64,000 nt of DNA from Polyangiaceae bacterium (lineage in GTDB: Bacteria; Myxococcota_A; Polyangia; Polyangiales; Polyangiaceae), in assembly GCA_025937895.1 (NCBI GenBank), contig JAICQL010000012.1, positions 1-64,000 of the forward strand. The letters run 5' to 3'. A model generated the notes under the pieces. It had not been told where the DNA came from, ran no database searches, and saw only the letters and a program-made list of their open reading frames with translations. This document shows, one piece after another, positions 35,501 to 42,102 of this stretch. Each line of letters starts with the position of its first letter. The first letter of the stretch is position 1. A program made the position numbers and the translations under genes.

Positions 35501-35911
35501 CGACGGGAGCGCGCGGCGCGGCTGGCGCAGAGCTGCGCCTCTGGCGCCAGCATCAGCCCAGAGGCACTGATCGCGATGGCGAACGCGTTCCACGACTTCG
35601 CCGCGCAGCGCTGGCCCGGAGCACGCTGGCAGCGCGAGGTGCCAGTGCGCGTGCGCATCGGCGCAGGCGACGCCGCGCGGCGGGTGAGCGGGACGATGGA
35701 CCTGCTGCTCGAGACTGCGGACGGCTACGTCGTGATCGATCACAAGACGTTCGGCGATCCAGGCGAGGCAGCGATCCGCGCCGAGGCGGAGAAGTACCTG
35801 GGGCAGCTGGCGGCGTACGGCGAGGCGCTCGCGGCGCTCGGCGGAAAGCCAGCGCGGGAGTACTGGCTGCACCTGGCAGTGGCGGGTGTCGTCGTCGAGT
35901 GCGGACCGTGA
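32546..35911 (+). CDS. AddA-like UvrD-family helicase with C-terminal nuclease
   Basis: 1121 residues from MVSASHTLG, overlapping the AddB-like gene by seven bases. SF1A helicase motifs occur in order: Walker A GASAGSGKTH (21-30), VAVTYTTRAATELRSRI, LLVVDEFQDTSPIQ, VGDRKQCIFEF, NNYRSRPELV, TYHRSKGLEWPIVI and LLYVGFTRARDHL. The C-terminal PD-(D/E)XK domain has FGTTVHGFLA, GTMDLLLE and YVVIDHKTF. It unwinds and resects DNA ends with its partner. No RecC-like gene is present, and two nuclease domains across the pair fit AddAB rather than RecBCD. Confidence 0.88.
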   Translation: MVSASHTLGELAPAEGLHVTGASAGSGKTHCLTQVVVDALAGRGAAPLDVESLVAVTYTTRAATELRSRIRQTLVRHGDSESALRLPLARLGTVHAVCLSWLQDYAIDAGLPPDIRVLPDDGGLQFRSLLEAAVPGELRERLGELAKRLAVNWDNQRSRTDWMLRVFELIDLARANRIAAEQLPEMAARSLAQMAELLPPPAAHDLDATLLAAVVRAEQDLAAAEDTTKLTREARDELRKIHRKLKHGWASWRDWATLAGLSPAKKSSALVATVIDLASKFEAHPRFQSELREMIEGVFECARVGLLRYQDHKARLRLVDYVDMLERALRLLEQPEIAADLAGRLRLLVVDEFQDTSPIQLELFLRLHQLARRSTWVGDRKQCIFEFAGADPQLMDSVARWVVASGGQTEQLPNNYRSRPELVHFCSELFSRALEPHGYSRAEVAVTPRRKTPAALGSLPPLGIFALRPGKAAQVPAAIALGVQRLLAAPDQTPIVDRHSGELRPVRPGDIAVLVRTNDEAEALASELGRLRIRAALARPGLLHTPEGTLLDAAISYLVDRRDGVAAATLDALHGFGGSEPDEWLSERMRAHHQRADARHGRASPQGGGMGPGEAANDVEPAARGGWQAALDTLAQQPRQMSPRESVDAVLQTLDAERLVLGWPDPEHRSGNLDALRALASHYEETCRVTGAAASLAGLLHYFDQARQARWNGTELRATDEQHFSQGPGAVALCTYHRSKGLEWPIVILASLDAAARADAFGVKIQSPQGPLDPEQPLRDRWIRYLPRPLSGQSKNLGFVEREKQSAQGLEARDDEQRERARLLYVGFTRARDHLILAACCKEDKVKAQWLDELRGADGEPLLRLPACEAAESPTLGVSGAATRVVCRIWELDPEQQAPAAPENDVTQLLTWRRPPASAARAPFLLTPSSGAEGWPGLPQLRVRGLVRVGSALPVQRAGSVDWAAFGTTVHGFLAADRPQDVPAVRRERAARLAQSCASGASISPEALIAMANAFHDFAAQRWPGARWQREVPVRVRIGAGDAARRVSGTMDLLLETADGYVVIDHKTFGDPGEAAIRAEAEKYLGQLAAYGEALAALGGKPAREYWLHLAVAGVVVECGP

Positions 35912-36201
35912 CGCAGCGAGCTGAGCCGGAATGACGCCGATCACCGTGGGGTGATGGGTAACTGTCGGTATCGGCCCCATTGGGTCCATTCTGGTTGTGT
36001 TTCGAGCTTTCTGGTGAAGGAGTGCTATGCTGTCCCTCCCCCAGAAATCTCCCCCTGCGCGATCGTCGCGGTATCGGCCAAGGTGCGCTTGGTACGATAG
36101 GGTCGGCTGACAGATGCGCGAGGCAGCGTGCGCTGCAAGGCAGCTGTCTCGAGGCCACCAAAGGTCTGCTATCCGGGAAGATTCAACGAGCAGGAGTGCC
36201 G
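35912..36201. other. Intergenic region before the small basic gene
   Basis: 290 bases with no supported gene. It has a lower-GC segment around 35960-36050 (for example TTCTGGTTGTGTTTCG ahead of GTGCTATGCT) where a promoter is likely. Overlapping minus-strand ORFs are shadows. Confidence 0.45.
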
Positions 36202-36381
36202 ATGGCGACGACGTTTGCAAAGCGCAGCAAGGAAAAGCAGCGACAGGAAAAGAAGAGCGCAAAGGCGATCGAGCGGCAGCAGCGCAAGCTGGCGCGCAAG
36301 AACGCTCCGCCGCGCATCCCGGGCGAAGACCCGGACATTGCCGGAATTATCCCGGGCCCCCAGCCGCTGGTGTTCGAATGA
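36202..36381 (+). CDS. Small Lys/Arg-rich protein (59 aa)
   Basis: It starts MATTFAKRSKEKQRQEKK with AGGAG eight bases upstream. It has a strongly basic helical N-terminal half and a short acidic/hydrophobic tail DPDIAGIIPGPQP. Similar tiny proteins are common in deltaproteobacteria and myxobacteria and may bind nucleic acid or ribosomes, but no function is known. The stop overlaps the next start (ATGA), so the pair is co-translated. Confidence 0.7.
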   Translation: MATTFAKRSKEKQRQEKKSAKAIERQQRKLARKNAPPRIPGEDPDIAGIIPGPQPLVFE

Positions 36382-36764
36382 GGTGGGGGGGGAAGGATCG
36401 CGAGGCAACGCGCCGCACGGCCGAGCGGCGCCAGCGTGAAGACGAGGCGCCGAGGCTAGCGGCCGCCATACCCACGCTCCAGGGGCTGCGCCTCGAGGTC
36501 ATGGAGCGCAGCGCGAGCATCTCGCATCCCCAGCACGCCCACGTGCGTCACGTCGTCGTGGCCAACGCGCCCGCGTTGTTCATCCTGCCTTGCCACGACA
36601 CGCAGTGCAAAGACGGCGGTCACGATCTCACGCAGGAAATCTTGTCCGCTCTACGCCACCGCAACGCACGCTTCGAGGGCGAAGACGCCTGCCGCGGCAC
36701 GGTGGGCAGCGCCAATTGCTCGCGCGTCCTCGGGTACGTTGCCGTGGCGACGTATCAGGTCTAG
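36378..36764 (+). CDS. Conserved small protein with CHDTQC...C...C cysteines
   Basis: 128 residues from an ATG that overlaps the upstream stop. The N-terminus is basic and charged. The core reads HVVVANAPALFILPCHDTQC, then GGHDLTQEILSALR and FEGEDACRGT...CSRVL. The four cysteines and His residues could bind zinc or form disulphides. Strand-rich hydrophobic segments and the CHDTQC-KDGGHD motif look family-like, but I cannot name the family. Coupling to the basic 59-aa protein suggests a joint role. Confidence 0.6.
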   Translation: MRWGGKDREATRRTAERRQREDEAPRLAAAIPTLQGLRLEVMERSASISHPQHAHVRHVVVANAPALFILPCHDTQCKDGGHDLTQEILSALRHRNARFEGEDACRGTVGSANCSRVLGYVAVATYQV

Positions 36765-36816
36765 CCCCGGGCCCCCGGCCTGCGGTGATTCAGCCATTCT
36801 TGCGAGCCCCGTCAAA

Positions 36817-36831
36817 CGAGGAGCTTCCTCG
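36817..36831. terminator. Short hairpin between the small-gene pair and the Cas4-FtsK operon
   Basis: CGAGGA-GCT-TCCTCG is a perfect 6-bp stem with a 3-base loop. It lies about 53 bases after the stop of the Cys-containing small gene and about 46 before the operon's first ATG. It could separate the transcription units or bind a regulator. Confidence 0.3.
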
Positions 36832-36877
36832 CTCGAGGTCATAGCCAGGCGCTCCGGCAGGGCGTTACCCTGCTCAA

Positions 36878-37810
36878 ATGGCGAGTGCAAAGAAGAGAGC
36901 CGCGGCCCCAGCGCTCGATGAGGCACAGATTGCCGCGGCCCTGACCACCTGGCGCCGGAGATTGCTGGACGAAGGCGGCGTGAAGCTGTCGGCGGTGAAG
37001 CCCAAGGCGCTGGCGGAGCGGCTCGTACCTTTGCTCGTGGCGGAGGGCTTCGAGAGGGGCAGCAGCTGGCTGCGGCGGCCGCTGAGCGATCAGCTGGAGG
37101 GAGCGCTGGCGCACGGCGCAGTGCTCGCTCGCAAATCACTCGCTGCGCAGGTACGTGGCGCGAGCGCGGCGGAGTTGCAGAAGGCGCTCGCGGAGGCGGA
37201 GCGCGCGGGCAAGCTGAGGCGCGTGCTGCGCGGCAAGGTGGAGCTCTGGGTGGGGAGCTCGACGCCGGTCGTGAGTGGAGCGGAGTTGCTACGGCTGCGA
37301 GCGGCCGTCTCGGCGCTGGACAAGGCCCTGGCCCAGGCCGCGCGCAAGAAGGGGGCGGCATTGCTGGCCAGCGATGTGCAGCAGGCGCTGGCGGAGGTTC
37401 TGCAGATGGCGCCCCGGGCACCACATCCGGCTCCGGTCGAGGAGCTCGCCGCGCCCACGCCATCGCCCGCGCGGGAGCGTCGGGCTGCCACCGGCAGCGG
37501 CCCGCCCGAGCGCGAGGGAGCGCCCAGCCAGGAGCAAGCGATTCGGTCTGTCGTGGCTGCCGTGGAGGCGGCACGGGACGAGCGCACGGGGCTAGCCTTC
37601 GTGCCCGACATCGTGCGTAGCCTATTGCCTGGGATGCCGGCGGCCGTCGCACTGGACATGCTGCTGCTGGCGGCGAGCAGAGAGTTGGTGGAGCTGAGGC
37701 CGGAGGGCGGCCTGGGCCGCTTGCCACCCGCCGATCTGGAGCTCTGCCCGCCGGGCCCGGCACAGACGCGGCTCTCTTACGCGCGCTTGCTCGACGGGGG
37801 CCCGCAGTGA
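36878..37810 (+). CDS. Winged-helix-like protein, first gene of the Cas4-FtsK operon
   Basis: 310 residues from MASAKKRAAAPALD; no clear ribosome binding site. The basic N-terminus is followed by helical segments, then a winged-helix-like unit at about 73-127 (LAAQVRGASAAELQKALAEA, then GKLRRVLRGKVELWV). A Pro/Ala-rich linker follows (178-216). A second unit at about 230-300 reads TGLAFVPDIVRSLLPGM, then LLLAASRELVELRPEGGLG, again helix-helix-wing. No catalytic motif is present. The stop overlaps the next GTG start by four bases. It probably provides DNA binding or adaptor function for the downstream ATPase and nuclease-translocase. Assignment is by secondary-structure pattern, not family match. 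Confidence 0.6.
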   Translation: MASAKKRAAAPALDEAQIAAALTTWRRRLLDEGGVKLSAVKPKALAERLVPLLVAEGFERGSSWLRRPLSDQLEGALAHGAVLARKSLAAQVRGASAAELQKALAEAERAGKLRRVLRGKVELWVGSSTPVVSGAELLRLRAAVSALDKALAQAARKKGAALLASDVQQALAEVLQMAPRAPHPAPVEELAAPTPSPARERRAATGSGPPEREGAPSQEQAIRSVVAAVEAARDERTGLAFVPDIVRSLLPGMPAAVALDMLLLAASRELVELRPEGGLGRLPPADLELCPPGPAQTRLSYARLLDGGPQ

Positions 37811-39882
37811 CCGTCGGCCTGCTGGATGCGATCCACGCCGATCCCTGGGCGCAGGACTTCCTGGATCTGCCTACCTTGAACGCTCGCGCGAGCGGCGCTG
37901 TGGAAGCCGCCATCGAGTCCGTCCATCAGACCTCGCGCGCGGCGCCCCAGCTGCTGCGCTCGACGTCGCTGGTGATCCTCGGGCCGCCAGGGGCTGGCAA
38001 GACGCACCTGTTCGCCCGGCTGCGCCGGCGCGTCGGGCCGCGGGCGGTGTTCGTGCACGTGCGGCCGCTCGTGCACGCGGAGATGAACGCGCGGTTCTTG
38101 CTTGGAGAGGTGGTTCGTCAACTCGGCTTCCTCACTTCGCAAGGTATGCCGCAAGCCAGCGCGCTGGTGGGCTCGCTGCTGGGCTATCTGGGCGGGGTAG
38201 GGCCCGAGTTTCCCTCCACGGTGCTCGCTGAATACGCGCATCTATCCGCGACAGCTCGCGAGGCTCGCCTCGATCTGGAGCTCGAGCGGCTGTTCGCGCT
38301 CTGGCCCGAGCTGGACGAGAGCTATTTGCGGCGCCTGCTGGCCGTGCCGTTCGCTGCGCCGTCCACCGGCCGCGCGCTCTTGACGTGGCTCTCGGGGCGC
38401 GATTGCGACGTGGCGCAGTTGCAGCGGATCGGCGCCACGGCGTCGCTGGGTGAGGAGCAGGCGTTCGCTGCACTGCGCACGCTGGCGGCTGTCGCCGCGC
38501 TGGGCGCCCCGCTGGTCATCATGTTCGATCAGCTCGAGAACCTGATCGACGCAGAGGGCGCGGGGCCGCGCCTGCGCGCGTACGCGCACCTGGCTTCGGA
38601 GTGCGTCGACACGCTGCGCGGCACCGTGGTCGTCCATCTGGCGCTCGATAGCGAGTGGCAGCGGGGCATCGAGCCCACCTTCAATCTCTCGCAGCGTTCG
38701 CGCATCGTGATGGGGCGTGAGCTCCTGGAGTTGCCCCGCGCCGCGGAGCGCGAGGAGCTGCTACGGCGCTTTCACGAGCACGCCCCCGGGCTGCAGCAGC
38801 CCTTCCCGTGGCCGCTCGGCGAGCGGCGTCTGGGGCGCCTGCGCGCAAGCGCCGGTATCACGCCGCGCATGTTGCTGCTCGAGTTCCGCCGGGCGCTGGA
38901 CGGCGAGCTCGACGAGCTGGATGTCGAAGGTAGCGCCGCTCCAGAGCAGCAGCCGAGTGCGGCTCCTGCTCCGCCCGCGCAAGCAGAGGAGCGAGACCTC
39001 GACGGTGAATGGCAGAGCCAGCTGCAGGCAGCGCGCGAGTTGCTGCAGCGTGCGGGTGAAGAGCGGCAGCCGCTGGACGCGGCGCGCCTGGCCGATGGCC
39101 TGTTCGCGTGTGCGCCATTTCTGCCCGGTCTCACCCTGCGTGCCGGCGCCAAGGCTCCCGCACAGCTGCTGCTTCAGCGCGACGGCGGTCGGGAGGCGCT
39201 CGCGCTCGTGCAGGAGGCTCACCCGCGCAGCGCGGTAGCCGTGCTCAACAAGCTGATCGCGCTGAGCAGCAGCGTGCCCGTCGTCGCGGTGCGCGAGCAG
39301 GCTCGCGAGTTTCCTCCGACCTGGAAGGAGACGCTGCGCAAGCAAGCCGCGCTGCTGGAGACAGGGCGCGCACGCTGGATCGATCTGTCGCCACGAGATT
39401 GCGCCCGTCTACTCGCGCTGGCCGCGCTGCTGCAGGCAGCGCGCTCGGGGGATGTCAGCGACGCCAGCGGCCATCAGGTCACCGAGGCAGAGGTCGAGGC
39501 GTGGGCCAAGAGCGCGCTCGACCTGCCCAGCTGGCCCATCGCGCAGGCCTTGCAGGGGGCCAGCGAGGCCGCGGGGGCTTCGCAGCAGCTCGCAGAAGAA
39601 ACCGACGTGCCCTCCGTGCCCTCCGCACTGGTGCACACGCCACCACCGACCGAGCGCCTGCCCGCCGCCACGCTCGATGCGAGCCCGGTGCCTCACCCGA
39701 GCGGTAGTGCGCTGGCTATCCTCCGCCGCCTGCGTGTGGCGTCGTTCGAGCGCCTCGTGCGCGAGGTGAGCCGGCTCGAGCCGACCACCTCGCGCGCCAC
39801 GATCCAGGCGGAGCTGGAGGCGGCGGGTGAACGCATCCGCTGGTTTGGCCGGTCCATCGTGTTCTTCAGGAGCGGCGAATGA
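37807..39882 (+). CDS. AAA+/STAND-like ATPase with C-terminal winged helix
   Basis: 691 residues from a GTG in a GTGA overlap. The P-loop is LVILGPPGAGKTHLF at 55-69. The Walker B-like strand APLVIMFDQLENLID (about 235-250) has DQ in place of DE, a variant seen in STAND-type NTPases. VVVHLALDSEW and a following lid-like helical region (RAAEREELLRRFHEHAPG) complete the module. An acidic, Pro/Ala-rich linker (370-400) leads to a middle domain of unknown fold. The last ~60 residues (LAILRRLRVASFERLVREVS...IRWFGRSIVFF) look like a winged helix. Likely an ATP-dependent switch or loader for the nuclease-translocase encoded next, with which it overlaps by ATGA. Confidence 0.75.
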   Translation: MTVGLLDAIHADPWAQDFLDLPTLNARASGAVEAAIESVHQTSRAAPQLLRSTSLVILGPPGAGKTHLFARLRRRVGPRAVFVHVRPLVHAEMNARFLLGEVVRQLGFLTSQGMPQASALVGSLLGYLGGVGPEFPSTVLAEYAHLSATAREARLDLELERLFALWPELDESYLRRLLAVPFAAPSTGRALLTWLSGRDCDVAQLQRIGATASLGEEQAFAALRTLAAVAALGAPLVIMFDQLENLIDAEGAGPRLRAYAHLASECVDTLRGTVVVHLALDSEWQRGIEPTFNLSQRSRIVMGRELLELPRAAEREELLRRFHEHAPGLQQPFPWPLGERRLGRLRASAGITPRMLLLEFRRALDGELDELDVEGSAAPEQQPSAAPAPPAQAEERDLDGEWQSQLQAARELLQRAGEERQPLDAARLADGLFACAPFLPGLTLRAGAKAPAQLLLQRDGGREALALVQEAHPRSAVAVLNKLIALSSSVPVVAVREQAREFPPTWKETLRKQAALLETGRARWIDLSPRDCARLLALAALLQAARSGDVSDASGHQVTEAEVEAWAKSALDLPSWPIAQALQGASEAAGASQQLAEETDVPSVPSALVHTPPPTERLPAATLDASPVPHPSGSALAILRRLRVASFERLVREVSRLEPTTSRATIQAELEAAGERIRWFGRSIVFFRSGE

Positions 39883-41864
39883 GCGAGCGGGTGAGCGTGA
39901 CCGAGGTGCGAAATGCGCTGCGTTGCCCGCGCCTGTTCGCGCTGGGCCGCAGCCTGGGCCGCTCGGTCGCGTTCCCGGTCGGCTCCTCCTGCCTCGGGGC
40001 GAGCTTCCACCGTGTGGTTGAGCGCTTTGCTCAGACCGTCAGCGCCCCGCCGGCGCGCTTTGCCCAGCTGCCCAGCGGCGCGGCGCGCGACGAGGTGCAG
40101 GCGCAGCTTTGTGACTGGTTGCTGGAGCTGTTGATGGACGAGCTCGAGCAGGACCCGACGTATGCGTCCATGCCCGGCGAGGTCGATGATCTCGCCGAGG
40201 CGCTGCGCGAGCTCGGGCGTCATCTCTCGGCCCGCCTCGACCCCTTCACCGGCCCCCCTGCGCAGGCGCTGAGCGCCCTCATGCACTCGGGCGAGCAAGC
40301 GATCGAGGCTCGCCTGAACGGCACGGGCCCTATCGTCAGCGGCCGGCTCGACGCGCTGTACGCCGACGAGCGAGGCCGTATCGATGTGATCGAGTACAAG
40401 CTCACCGATGAAGCGAACGACGAGGTCGATCGCGCGCAGGCCGCCCTGTATCGAGAGATCTTGCGCGCCGTGCGCGGCGTCGACGCGCGCCCTGTCGTGC
40501 TTCGCTTTTCGCCGCTCTTGCGCGAGGTCTCCATGCGGCCCGAGCACGCGGACGAGTTTCTGCGCACGCGCGTGCTGCCGCTCGTGGAGCGTATGCCCGA
40601 CTGGGCGAGCGAGCCCGCGCTCGCGCCCGAGACCCCTCGCCAGGATCTGTGTGCTGCTTGTCCCGTTGCTCGCGAGTGCAAGGAGAGCTACCCGACACGC
40701 CTGCCCGCGCGGGACGACCCACCCGTGGGCGCCGCGCGCCCCCGTCCGGGGCCCAGCGCGGGCCTGTGCCCGCCGGAGCCCCTGCCCGAGCCCGAGCCCA
40801 GCGAGGAAGACGCGGTCGGCCGCCGCGAGGCAGAGGCGCTGAGCGCCCGCATCCTCAAAGAGCTCGAGCGCCAGGGCACCAGCGCCGTGTGTCCGCACCC
40901 GCCGGTCGTGGGTCCCACGCTATATCTCATCCAGGTGGCGCGCCCCCGCGGCGCCGTGCGACACCTCGACAGCGCCGCCGAAGACGTACGCCATCGCCTG
41001 GCATCGCAAGACGGCGTCGAGGTCGAATACGAGAAGCGCGGTGGCCATCGCCGCTTCATCGTGCGGCGGCTCCAGCCGCGGCCCGTGCGTCTCGGACCTC
41101 TGTTGCTCCGGCGGCGCGAGTACCTGACCGAGCGCCCGGGGCGCTTCATCGTCGGACAGTGCCCCGATGGCGAAGTGCTGTGTGGTGACCTCTCCGACGC
41201 CAGCACTCCACACCTGCTCGTCGCGGGCCAGAGCGGCAGCGGCAAGTCAGTGCTCCTGCAGTCTCTGATCGCGAGCCTCGTCCAGTACCATCCGCCCGGC
41301 GCCATCCGCTTTACGCTCGTTGATCCCAAGCGAGTCACCTTCAATGGTGCCGCTTTCCGCGGCGCCGTGTCCGCTCATCTCGACGGCCCCGTGCGCAGCG
41401 AGGTCGAATACGTGCTGCCGGTGCTCGAGCAGCTCATCCAGCTCATGGAGGAGCGCTATCGCCTGTTCGAACGAGCCCAGGTCAGTGACATCGGCGAATA
41501 CAACGAGCAGGTCAGCCCCCCCGAACGCCTCGAGCGTCGAGTGCTCGTGATCGATGAGTTTCAGGACCTGATCACCGACAGAGCCAGCACCCAGGCCTTC
41601 TTCGAGAGCATCCGCCGGCTCGGCGCCAAGGCACGCGCCGCCGGCATCCACCTCATCCTGGCCACCCAGCGCCCGGACCGCAACGTCGTGCCGCCCATCA
41701 TTCGCGCCAACCTCGGCGGGAAGATCGCTCTGCAGGTCGCCTCGGCCACCAACTCGCGCATCATCCTGGATGAGGGCGGCGCCGAGAAGCTCCTGGGGAA
41801 GGGGGATTTGCTGGCGAGTCTGGGCCGTGGCGTGGTGAGGGCGCAGGGGCCGCTGCTGGGCTGA
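39879..41864 (+). CDS. Cas4-like Fe-S nuclease fused to an FtsK-type DNA translocase
   Basis: 661 residues. Residues 1-275 form a Cas4/RecB-type PD-(D/E)XK nuclease with every expected motif: RCPRLF (first Fe-S Cys), GASFHRVVERF (His), GRLDALY (Asp), DVIEYKLT (ExK), AQAALYREI (QxxxY) and LCAACPVARECK (remaining Fe-S cysteines). After a Pro-rich linker comes an FtsK alpha/beta motor. It has VVGPTLYLIQVARPRG, Walker A AGQSGSGKS (~449-457), LVDPKRVTF, Walker B VLVIDEFQDL, LATQRPD, and the FtsK signature ASATNSRIILDEGGAEKLLGKGD. No FtsK transmembrane or gamma domain is present. Predicted activity is ATP-driven movement on duplex DNA coupled to end cleavage. Confidence 0.88.
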   Translation: MSERVSVTEVRNALRCPRLFALGRSLGRSVAFPVGSSCLGASFHRVVERFAQTVSAPPARFAQLPSGAARDEVQAQLCDWLLELLMDELEQDPTYASMPGEVDDLAEALRELGRHLSARLDPFTGPPAQALSALMHSGEQAIEARLNGTGPIVSGRLDALYADERGRIDVIEYKLTDEANDEVDRAQAALYREILRAVRGVDARPVVLRFSPLLREVSMRPEHADEFLRTRVLPLVERMPDWASEPALAPETPRQDLCAACPVARECKESYPTRLPARDDPPVGAARPRPGPSAGLCPPEPLPEPEPSEEDAVGRREAEALSARILKELERQGTSAVCPHPPVVGPTLYLIQVARPRGAVRHLDSAAEDVRHRLASQDGVEVEYEKRGGHRRFIVRRLQPRPVRLGPLLLRRREYLTERPGRFIVGQCPDGEVLCGDLSDASTPHLLVAGQSGSGKSVLLQSLIASLVQYHPPGAIRFTLVDPKRVTFNGAAFRGAVSAHLDGPVRSEVEYVLPVLEQLIQLMEERYRLFERAQVSDIGEYNEQVSPPERLERRVLVIDEFQDLITDRASTQAFFESIRRLGAKARAAGIHLILATQRPDRNVVPPIIRANLGGKIALQVASATNSRIILDEGGAEKLLGKGDLLASLGRGVVRAQGPLLG

Positions 41865-42102
41865 GCGCCAGCGATGAGCACCCGCGCTGGTGCACCACCA
41901 GAATCTCTCTCGGGTGACGAACTGATTGAAATTCACCGGTAAATACTGAGTGGGCAGGCGCAGAGCCGCGGGAACGGCAGTTGCACGGAGCCTCTCGCTC
42001 AGCTCGGAGCGGATGCACAGCGCCGAGATTGAGATGACGCCCCAGGCGAGCTAACTTCGGGCAGCTGGGATGCCCGCAGCGCGGCACGCCCGGGATATCC
42101 TC

